Positions 27,370 to 34,167 of a stretch of DNA of 64,000 nucleotides are shown here, piece after piece; position 1 is the stretch's first letter; every line of letters begins with the position of its first letter. This DNA is from Arcobacter roscoffensis (GTDB taxonomy: Bacteria; Campylobacterota; Campylobacteria; Campylobacterales; Arcobacteraceae). Location: assembly GCF_024267655.1 (NCBI RefSeq), contig NZ_CP100595.1, positions 682,001 to 746,000 on the forward strand, in the 5' to 3' direction. The position numbers and the translations under genes were made by a program. The notes under the pieces were generated by a model. The model did no database searches and had not been told where the DNA came from. It saw only the letters and a program-made list of their open reading frames with translations.

Positions 27370-27747
27370 ATGACTGAGCAAGAAATATCACAAATTTCTA
27401 AACAAGTAGTAAGTGACAGTAAATTTTGGATTGGGCTTATTGGCGTGATTGGTGCAATAGTAGGTTCTATACTAACGATATTAGGCAATTTTGCACTTGA
27501 ATGGTTTAAATCTAAAAGTCAAAAAGAACTTGATAAATCCCGTCAAAAAATATTAAAAAAAATGCTCGAAGATCCTTCGTTTGAATGGCGAAAACTATCT
27601 ACTTTATCTGCCGTGGTTGGTTGTGATGAAGAAATGACAAAACACCATCTTATAGCAATCGGAGCAAGAGGATCAGAAGATAATGGTGGTTTGTGGGGAT
27701 TGATTTCAAGACATCCATTAGAAGAAATTAGACACAAAGATTCATAA
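27370..27747 (+). CDS. Small membrane protein, cassette-like
   Basis: A 125-residue protein: short acidic N-terminus, one helix about 22-46 (FWIGLIGVIGAIVGSILTILGNFALEWF), a basic linker and a soluble C-terminal domain about 60-120 (LEDPSFEWRKLSTLSAVVGCDEEMTKHHLIAIGARGS). I recall similar proteins as hypothetical genes in gammaproteobacterial integrons, but cannot verify it here. The ATG at 27370 has GGAG 5 bases upstream; a further ATG at 27346 lacks one. Codon choice is less AT-biased than its neighbours. The stop TAA is the first part of an attC-like site, the usual architecture of a gene cassette. Confidence 0.7.
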   Translation: MTEQEISQISKQVVSDSKFWIGLIGVIGAIVGSILTILGNFALEWFKSKSQKELDKSRQKILKKMLEDPSFEWRKLSTLSAVVGCDEEMTKHHLIAIGARGSEDNGGLWGLISRHPLEEIRHKDS

Positions 27748-27810
27748 CAAATCACTGGAGCCAATAAATTACACAGTGGGCAATTTATTGGCTCATTTTA
27801 AACGTTAGGC
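27746..27810 (+). other. attC-like integron recombination site
   Basis: TAACAAA at the gene stop, a perfect 13-bp inverted repeat (27758-27770 with 27782-27794, 11-nt loop) and CGTTAGGC ending at 27810. GTTAGGC fits the GTTRRRY core-site consensus; the left box (TCATAAC) is a poorer fit to RYYYAAC. Length, folding and placement directly behind a small gene are those of attC. No integrase gene is in the window. Confidence 0.55.
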
Positions 27811-27902
27811 TCTAAATAAAAGTAAGTATTTATGTGCAAATGAAATAGGGGCAGTCGCCACCTTACAAATAACTTGAAATTTTAAAATTTAGAAAATAGG
27901 GG

Positions 27903-27956
27903 TCAGGTCATGAATTTTCACTTTAAAAAAAGTCAAAATCATAATTCAACATCTGA
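27903..27956 (+). repeat. REP/RAYT-like imperfect hairpin remnant
   Basis: TCAGGTCATGAATTTTCAC and following bases (27903-27924) pair with 27935-27956 at 16 of 22 positions. The preceding GGGGTCAGGTC is a phrase I associate with termini of elements mobilised by REP-associated (IS200-like) transposases. No transposase frame is present. Confidence 0.4.
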
Positions 27957-28009
27957 TTTCTATTAGTATTAGTCCATAAAGGAATAATATTAGATAAAGA
28001 TAATATATC

Positions 28010-28171
28010 ATGATAGTTACATTTTTGTTGTGCCTTTCTATATTTAGTTTTATTTTATTTGAGAAAATAAACTATTTCTATATATTTACTTTATCTCTTG
28101 CAACAGAAAGCTTTTTAAAATCTATATATGATATAAAAAATGAAACAGGCAATAAGTCAATGTATATATAG
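28010..28171 (+). CDS. Doubtful 53-residue hydrophobic ORF
   Basis: The frame MIVTFLLCLSIFSFILFEK followed by about 34 residues encodes one or two hydrophobic stretches. There is no ribosome site that stands out (GGAATAA lies 23 bases upstream). It could be the tail of a membrane protein whose start was lost, or chance in AT-rich DNA. Listed so that the reader knows it exists. Confidence 0.2.
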   Translation: MIVTFLLCLSIFSFILFEKINYFYIFTLSLATESFLKSIYDIKNETGNKSMYI

Positions 28172-28270
28172 TAGAGAAATCAATCAAAAGTTAAGATACT
28201 TAGCTTTAAATGATTAAGCTTTGCAAAAATCACTTAAACAAAAATTAAACTTCTCTTAGCTAAAATCACG

Positions 28271-28358
28271 GTTCTAATTTTAATTAGAAATGTCACATGT
28301 GTCAAATTCCTGTTATGGGTTGTGCAATTTTGCATTAAGGGACACAGAGGCAAAACCC
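28271..28358 (+). promoter_or_regulatory. Possible structured leader of rpsB-tsf
   Basis: Hairpin TTCTAAT/ATTAGAA (28272-28289), then two stems that cross each other: TGTGTC (28298-28303) with GACACA (28341-28346), and GGGTTGTGC (28317-28325) with GCAAAACCC (28350-28358, one mismatch). Crossing stems mean a pseudoknot. S2-dependent autoregulation through the leader is known for rpsB-tsf in E. coli; whether this is an equivalent is inference. Confidence 0.45.
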
Positions 28359-28385
28359 AATTTTAAATATATCCAAGGAGATACT

Positions 28386-29183
28386 ATGGTTACAATGAAA
28401 GACCTATTAGAGTGTGGTGTACACTTCGGACACCAAACAAGAAGATGGAATCCAAAAATGAAAAAATTCATTTTCGGTGTAAGAAAGAACATTTATATTA
28501 TTGATTTACAAAAAACATTAAGATATTTCAGATATACATATAATGTAGTAAGAGACAGAGCTGCTGAAGGTCAAACAATGATCTTTGTTGGTACTAAAAA
28601 ACAAGCTTCTGAAGCTGTTAAAAAAGCTGCTGAAAATTGTAATATGCCATACGTTAACCACAGATGGTTAGGTGGTATGTTAACAAACTACGGAACAATC
28701 AAAAAATCTATTAGAAAATTAGAAATCATCAAAAAGATGAGAGAAGAAGGTCAATTAGACTTACTTACTAAAAAAGAAGCATTAATGCTTTCTAGAAAAG
28801 AGCAAAAATTAGAGCTTTACCTAGGTGGTATTAAAGAAATGAACAAATTACCAGATATGATGTTCATTATTGATGCAGTTAAAGAAAAAATTGCTATCAA
28901 AGAAGCAAGAAGATTAGGAATCACTGTTATCGCTCCTTTAGATACTAACTGTGACCCTGATTTAGTTGATTTACCAATTCCAGGTAATGATGATGCAATC
29001 AGATCTATTCAACTATTTTGTAACGAAATGGCTGCAGCTATGAACGAAGGTAAAGCAGCATTAGCAGAAGAAGAAGGTCAAGAAGAAGAGACTGTTTCTG
29101 CAGAAGAAGCACAAGAAGTAGTAGCAGAAGCTGTAGCTGAAGGTGAAGCTGAAGCAACAACTGAAGAAACAAAGGAAGCATAA
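28386..29183 (+). CDS. rpsB: 30S ribosomal protein S2
   Basis: A 265-residue S2 protein of the small ribosomal subunit. [25 protein letters not shown] at the start and the [15 protein letters not shown] and [10 protein letters not shown] segments are diagnostic. The ATG at 28386 has AAGGAG 6 bases upstream; the frame extends upstream to 28290 but through the structured leader and without homology. The C-terminus ends in an acidic Glu/Ala-rich tail (about 220-265) longer than in E. coli. Followed 2 bp later by tsf. Confidence 0.97.
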   Translation: MVTMKDLLECGVHFGHQTRRWNPKMKKFIFGVRKNIYIIDLQKTLRYFRYTYNVVRDRAAEGQTMIFVGTKKQASEAVKKAAENCNMPYVNHRWLGGMLTNYGTIKKSIRKLEIIKKMREEGQLDLLTKKEALMLSRKEQKLELYLGGIKEMNKLPDMMFIIDAVKEKIAIKEARRLGITVIAPLDTNCDPDLVDLPIPGNDDAIRSIQLFCNEMAAAMNEGKAALAEEEGQEEETVSAEEAQEVVAEAVAEGEAEATTEETKEA

Positions 29184-29185
29184 TT

Positions 29186-30229
29186 ATGGCAGGAGCAACT
29201 CCAAAATTAATTAAAGAATTAAGAGAAAAATCTGGTGCAGGTATGCTAGATTGTAAAAAAGCTTTAAATGAGTGTAATGGTGACATTGAAGAAGCACAAA
29301 CTTGGTTAAGAGAGCAAGGTCTTGCAAAGGCTGCTAAAAAATCAGGTAACGTTGCTGCTGAGGGTATTATTACTATTTTAGTTAATGATGATAATACTAA
29401 AGCTACAATGACAGAAGTTAACTCACAAACTGACTTTGTTGCAAAAAATGAGCAGTTCTTAAACTTAACTAATCAAATTACAACTCATGCACAAGAAAAC
29501 AACATCAATGATGCAGAAGCTTTAGCTGCTTCATCAATTGAAGGTCAAGAGTTTACTACTTTCTTAAACGAGAAAATCGCTGTTATCGGTGAAAACTTAG
29601 TTGCTAGAAAAGTTATTAACGTTGAAGCTCCTGTAGTAAATGCTTACGTTCACTTAGGAAAAGTAGGTGTTATCTTAGGTGCTAAATGTGATGAAGCTGC
29701 AAAAGAAAAAACTACTGATTTATTAAAGAAAGTTGCAATGCATGCTGCTTCTATGAAACCAACTGTTATTTCTTACCAAGACTTATCAGCTGAATTTATT
29801 GAATCAGAAAATAAAGCAATTATTGCTGATATTGAAAAAGAGAATGAAGAGTTAGTAAGACTTGGTAAGCCTCTTAAAAATATCCCTGAGTTTGTTTCTA
29901 AACAACAATTAACTGATGAAGCAGTTGCAGCTGCTGAAGCTTCTATGAAAGAAGAGTTATTAGCTCAAGGTAAACCTGAAAAAATTATCGGAAACATTGT
30001 TAAAGGTAAAATTAACAGATGGATTGAAGATAACTCTCAATTAGATAAAGCTAATGCATTATTATCTCAAACTTATGTTATGGATGATTCAATGACTGTT
30101 GAAGAAGCTATTAAAGCTTGCGATGCATCAATTGAAATCGTTGAGTACGTAAGATTCGAGCTTGGTGATGGTATCGAGAAAAAAGAAGAAGATTTTGCTG
30201 CAGAAGTTGCTGCACAAATGGGTAACTAA
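29186..30229 (+). CDS. tsf: Elongation factor Ts
   Basis: A 347-residue guanine nucleotide exchange factor for EF-Tu. The N-terminal UBA-like LIKELREKSGAGMLDCKKALNECNGDIEEA and the TDFVAKNEQF segment (TDFV motif contacts EF-Tu) are intact. Longer than E. coli EF-Ts (about 283), with extra residues in the C-terminal half, as in other Campylobacterota. Co-transcribed with rpsB. Confidence 0.96.
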   Translation: MAGATPKLIKELREKSGAGMLDCKKALNECNGDIEEAQTWLREQGLAKAAKKSGNVAAEGIITILVNDDNTKATMTEVNSQTDFVAKNEQFLNLTNQITTHAQENNINDAEALAASSIEGQEFTTFLNEKIAVIGENLVARKVINVEAPVVNAYVHLGKVGVILGAKCDEAAKEKTTDLLKKVAMHAASMKPTVISYQDLSAEFIESENKAIIADIEKENEELVRLGKPLKNIPEFVSKQQLTDEAVAAAEASMKEELLAQGKPEKIIGNIVKGKINRWIEDNSQLDKANALLSQTYVMDDSMTVEEAIKACDASIEIVEYVRFELGDGIEKKEEDFAAEVAAQMGN

Positions 30230-30268
30230 TAATTATTTATAATTATAACTACTTAAAAGGACTATGTA

Positions 30269-30949
30269 ATGGGTGTACAAGATAATAAAGAGGCACTCAT
30301 TACACCTCCTCTTTTAGAGGCTAAAAAACTATTTCATAAATTCGATTATGAACTTTTTAAAAATATAAATCTAGCATTATACAAAAAACAATCTATTGCA
30401 ATTATTGGTACAAGTGGAAGTGGTAAATCAACACTTTTAAATATATTATCATCTCTATTAAAACCTTTTGAGGGTGAAGTAGTATTTGAAAATAAAAGTT
30501 TGTATGATATAAAGCAGAAAAATCTTTTAAAGATAAGAAGAGAAGATTTTGGTATAATATTTCAAGCTCATTATCTTTTTAGAGGGTTTAGTGCAAATGA
30601 AAATTTAGATATTGCTAAGTTATTAAGCAATGAAGAAGTAGATACTAAGCTATTACAAGATTTAGGTATAGCGCACGTTTTAAAGCAAGGTGTGGGAGAG
30701 TTAAGTGGTGGACAGCAACAAAGATTGTCTATTGCAAGAGTTTTAACAAAAAAACCACAAATTATATTTGCAGATGAGCCAACAGGTAATCTTGATAAAG
30801 ATACAGCAAATATGGTTATGGATACACTATTTAATTATATTAAAGAGAATGAAGCAGGATTAATACTTGTAACACATGAAAATGACTTAGCCATGAGATG
30901 TGATAAGGTATATAAGCTTGAAGACAAAGAATTGCAGGAGTTAAAGTGA
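30269..30949 (+). CDS. ABC transporter ATP-binding protein (LolD/FtsE type)
   Basis: A 226-residue ATPase: Walker A GTSGSGKST near 49-57, Q-loop IIFQAHYLF, signature LSGGQQQR, Walker B IIFADEPTGNLD, switch His in VTHE. The pattern ADEPTGNLD and size fit the LolD/MacB/FtsE group. No permease is next to it; in Campylobacter the same orphan ATPase follows tsf. It overlaps the next gene by 4 bp (GTGA). Partner and substrate are unknown. Confidence 0.85.
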   Translation: MGVQDNKEALITPPLLEAKKLFHKFDYELFKNINLALYKKQSIAIIGTSGSGKSTLLNILSSLLKPFEGEVVFENKSLYDIKQKNLLKIRREDFGIIFQAHYLFRGFSANENLDIAKLLSNEEVDTKLLQDLGIAHVLKQGVGELSGGQQQRLSIARVLTKKPQIIFADEPTGNLDKDTANMVMDTLFNYIKENEAGLILVTHENDLAMRCDKVYKLEDKELQELK

Positions 30950-31779
30950 ATTTATTATTGATATGTGAAACTGCAATAATAGAGCAAATTTTTTCATTGG
31001 TTTGTAAAAAGTTAAATTTAGAATTAACAATTACAGATGATACTAATGTAAAAGAAAAATATGATTTAATTGTTATAGATCAAAGCTTTATAGATGATAA
31101 ATTTAATATAATTAAGCAGTACTCAAAAAGACTTGGAGCTATTTCAAGTGAAGAATTACCTTTTGATAAATCAAGAGATTTTATAATTCCTAGACCTTTT
31201 TTACCTACTAAACTTCAAGAGATTATAAAAGAAGAAATAGAGAATATAAAAGAAGATGAACGAGAAGCTACAAAAGAGTTTTTAAACTCTTCAAAGCCTA
31301 CAAATTCTTCTTCAAATTTAGAAGATGACTATTTTGAAGATGATGAAGTTACTATTCCAATAACTGACTATGTTGAGTCTTTAGCTGATGATGTATACTC
31401 AGATATAGAAGATGATAATGATGAAAGTATAGTAAGCCTTGCTTCTTTAAAAGAGGGTGGTGTACTTGACGATACTGAATTAAGTAAAATCAATAATATT
31501 TTAAAAGAAGAAGAAATCCAAAATGAAGTTCATATGGATCAACAAGATTGGAAAGATATTTCAGATATTATAGATGATGCCTTAGAAGAAGTAAAAGAGT
31601 ATGAGTTTAACCTAGATGAAGGACAAGGTAAATCAGATGTTTTACCTTATAAACTTGTACTTAGTGATTACAGTATCAATGAACTAAAGCCATTTTTAGA
31701 GAAGTTTAATCAAGAAGTAATTGATAAACTTTCAAGTGGTAAAAGTGTTGATATTAGATTAGTTTTAAAGGATAAATAG
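30946..31779 (+). CDS. Highly acidic protein with receiver-like N-terminus
   Basis: A 277-residue soluble protein starting at GTG 30946 behind a strong AGGAG. Residues 1-105 resemble a response-regulator fold (NLLLICETAIIEQIFSLV, YDLIVIDQSFID, IPRPFLPTKLQEII) but lack the full acidic triad. Residues 105-235 are extremely rich in Asp and Glu and probably disordered; the C-terminal 40 are more ordered. The Campylobacter homologue in the same place is described as a highly acidic protein. Function unknown. Confidence 0.75.
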   Translation: MNLLLICETAIIEQIFSLVCKKLNLELTITDDTNVKEKYDLIVIDQSFIDDKFNIIKQYSKRLGAISSEELPFDKSRDFIIPRPFLPTKLQEIIKEEIENIKEDEREATKEFLNSSKPTNSSSNLEDDYFEDDEVTIPITDYVESLADDVYSDIEDDNDESIVSLASLKEGGVLDDTELSKINNILKEEEIQNEVHMDQQDWKDISDIIDDALEEVKEYEFNLDEGQGKSDVLPYKLVLSDYSINELKPFLEKFNQEVIDKLSSGKSVDIRLVLKDK

Positions 31780-32400
31780 TTGATTAAAGAAAAACATGGT
31801 GCAATTCTTATCTTATCAGGACCTAGTGGCTGTGGCAAGTCAACTTTATTAAAAGAAGTATATAAAGATATTGAAGATTACTACTTCTCTATATCTACAA
31901 CTACAAGAGAGCCTAGAGAGGGTGAAGAACATGGAGTTGATTATCTTTTTACATCAAAAGAAGAGTTTGAGAAAGATATAGAAAATGGTGATTTTTTAGA
32001 GTATGCAAATGTTCATGGAAATTATTATGGAACATCATTAAAGCCAGTTAAAGAAGCTTTAAATGAAGGAAAACTAGTAATCTTTGATATTGATGTTCAA
32101 GGTCATGAATTAGTTAGAAAACAGCTTGATGATGTTGTTACTTCTGTTTTTATCACAACTCCAAATTTAACTGAATTAGAAAATAGATTAAATAGTAGAG
32201 CTACTGATTCAAAAGATGTGATTGAAAAAAGAATCAAAAATGCAAAGCATGAAGTAGAATTTTTTCAAGATTATGATTACTTTATAGTAAATGATAATTT
32301 AGAAGAAGCATCAAAACAATTAGTTAGTATTGCTAATATTGCAAGAATAAAAACAAAACTATTTAATAAAGAAAATATAGTATCAAGTTGGCTTAAATAA
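31780..32400 (+). CDS. gmk: Guanylate kinase
   Basis: A 206-residue enzyme phosphorylating GMP (and dGMP) to GDP. P-loop GPSGCGKS at 14-21, STTTREPREGEEHGVDYLF for GMP binding near 38-57 and the lid region RLNSRATDSKDVIEKR. It begins at a TTG abutting the stop codon of the acidic protein. Last gene of the rpsB transcription unit; a hairpin covers its stop codon. Confidence 0.95.
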   Translation: MIKEKHGAILILSGPSGCGKSTLLKEVYKDIEDYYFSISTTTREPREGEEHGVDYLFTSKEEFEKDIENGDFLEYANVHGNYYGTSLKPVKEALNEGKLVIFDIDVQGHELVRKQLDDVVTSVFITTPNLTELENRLNSRATDSKDVIEKRIKNAKHEVEFFQDYDYFIVNDNLEEASKQLVSIANIARIKTKLFNKENIVSSWLK

Positions 32401-32408
32401 GCCTACTT
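32385..32408. terminator. Bidirectional stem-loop between convergent genes
   Basis: AAGT-T-GGCTTA pairs with TAAGCC-T-ACTT around a 2-nt loop with one T-T mismatch, spanning the stop codons of gmk and of the convergent receiver-EAL gene, which are only 2 bp apart. Confidence 0.5.
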
Positions 32409-34028
32409 AATGCTATCGTAGTTTATAGGTCTTTCGAAGTAATATCCCTGACAGTAGTCAATTTTTAACTCTTTTATTTTATTATAAATCTCTTCTTTTG
32501 ATACAAATTCAGCAACAGTTTTAACTCCAAACTCTTTTGAGAAATTAGCAATAGTTGTAACAATAATCTCTAAATCTTTTGAAGTATTTATATTTTCAAT
32601 TAATGAACCATCAATTTTTACAAAATCAATATCTAGAAGCGTTAATAAGTTGAAGTTTGAATAACCTGCACCAAAGTCATCAACTCCAACAGAACAGTTG
32701 AATTTTCTAACATTTTCAATAAATTTTGTTACTTCATCAAAGTCTGAAATCTCTTCTGATTCTAGTATCTCAAACTCTAAAAGGTGAGAATAGTCTTTGT
32801 TTTCTTCTAGTATTTTGTAAACAAATGAAGTTGTTTCTTTATTTGCAATATCATCAAAGGAGATATTTACAGATACTCTTTTATTTTTATTTTTGATAAG
32901 TTTAAAAGAGTCATCAATAACTATTTTAATAATATTTGGATAAAGTTTTGTTCTTTTTGCAACATTTATAAAATTGATTGGTGAAATCTCTTTATTGTCT
33001 TTTGTTACGTATCTAATTAAAGCTTCATACTTATAAATTTCTTTTGTTTTAGTATCCACGATTGGTTGAAAATAAGCTTGAAAAAGATTCTCTCTAAATC
33101 CTATTTTAACTTGTTTAACCCATTTTATATTTTCTTCAAATGACTCTTGAATATTAAATGCTTCATTATAAATCATAATTCTTTGCATTTTACTTCTTGC
33201 ATAGTTAATAACTCTTTGAGAGTATTTAAAGGCTCTTGAACCATCACCTTTTGCAATTCCTATTGTTACATTAATATCAATTTCATCATCATTTATAAAT
33301 AGAGAGTCTTTTTCGATTTTATCTGCAAAGCTTTTACATAAATCATAAAACTTATTTACATCTACATCTTTATCTTTTGACACAATGGCAAACTTATCTG
33401 CTTCCATTCTATAAATTTTAAAGTGATCAGCACTAAAATGTTTTTTGATAGTTTTAGCAAGCTCAGATAAAATTATATCTCCGTTTTTTTCACCAAAAAG
33501 GTCATTGATAGTTGAAAACTCATCAATATCAAGAAGTGCCATCAAATCAATATCAGTATTTTCTAAATCTTTTTTTAATCTATTTCTATTTGGTAAGTTT
33601 GTTAGTTTGTCAATATATAAGTCTTTTAGTTCATGGTAAAGTAGTGATTGAGACATTACTTGTAATAGTTTTGCCACATCAATAGGTTTTAAGACATATT
33701 TATCCACTCCAATATCAATAGCTTCTAATAGATACTCTTTATTTGAAAAAGCAGTAGCTACTATAATTGGGATATTCATGTTTATTTTTTTGATTTCTTT
33801 AACCATTTCAAGACCGTTCATATTTGGCATATTTACATCTGTGATGATTAAGTCAATCTCGTCTTGATACTTTTTAAAAAGTTCTAAACCCTCTTGCCCA
33901 TCTTGTGCTAGATATTGTTTTTTTGTGAAACCTTTTAGTATTTGATGTGTTACGTCCCTTAAGTCTTTTTCATCTTCTGCATAAAGGATTGTTACGTTTT
34001 TTAGTATAGAAATATTATTATTTACCAT
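32403..34028 (-). CDS. Receiver-GGDEF(degenerate)-EAL protein, likely c-di-GMP phosphodiesterase
   Basis: A 541-residue cytoplasmic protein. Receiver (about 8-125) with phospho-acceptor in LIITDVNMPNMNG and K in YVLKPID; GGDEF domain (about 145-295) whose active motif is replaced by EADKF in YRMEADKFAIVS, so no cyclase activity is expected; EAL domain (about 305-541) with YEALIRY, DDFGAGYSNF, VKIDGSL, and QGYYFERP, i.e. catalytic residues largely present. Best reading: a phosphorylation-controlled c-di-GMP phosphodiesterase with a regulatory GGDEF. No kinase is adjacent. Confidence 0.87.
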   Translation of the reverse strand: MVNNNISILKNVTILYAEDEKDLRDVTHQILKGFTKKQYLAQDGQEGLELFKKYQDEIDLIITDVNMPNMNGLEMVKEIKKINMNIPIIVATAFSNKEYLLEAIDIGVDKYVLKPIDVAKLLQVMSQSLLYHELKDLYIDKLTNLPNRNRLKKDLENTDIDLMALLDIDEFSTINDLFGEKNGDIILSELAKTIKKHFSADHFKIYRMEADKFAIVSKDKDVDVNKFYDLCKSFADKIEKDSLFINDDEIDINVTIGIAKGDGSRAFKYSQRVINYARSKMQRIMIYNEAFNIQESFEENIKWVKQVKIGFRENLFQAYFQPIVDTKTKEIYKYEALIRYVTKDNKEISPINFINVAKRTKLYPNIIKIVIDDSFKLIKNKNKRVSVNISFDDIANKETTSFVYKILEENKDYSHLLEFEILESEEISDFDEVTKFIENVRKFNCSVGVDDFGAGYSNFNLLTLLDIDFVKIDGSLIENINTSKDLEIIVTTIANFSKEFGVKTVAEFVSKEEIYNKIKELKIDYCQGYYFERPINYDSIK

Positions 34029-34167
34029 TAAGACTTACTCCATAATTATTACGATATAATATCATATTTAGATATAAATAAAGTTAATCATAGAAAAAAC
34101 AGTAACTTCTTAACTAAATTAAAGTTTCAATCAAAAAATTATTTATGAAAAATAGGAATTATAAAAA

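Larger units (their letters stand above)
27811..28261 (+). other. Non-coding accessory stretch
   Basis: This AT-rich gap between the cassette-like gene and the rpsB leader holds no convincing gene. It contains two short GGGG-bearing segments (AAATAGGGGCAGTCGCC near 27844 and AAATAGGGGTCAGGTC near 27894), an imperfect hairpin (27903-27956) and a weak 53-codon ORF (28010-28171). It looks like debris of mobile DNA. Confidence 0.5.

Noticed and set aside
28290-28385. Extended N-terminus for rpsB
   Set aside because: The extra 32 codons lie in the structured leader, have no homology to S2, and the ATG at 28386 has a strong ribosome site.
29038-29286. 82-codon Leu-rich ORF on the minus strand
   Set aside because: It is antisense to the Glu/Ala-rich tail of rpsB; low-complexity mirror frame.
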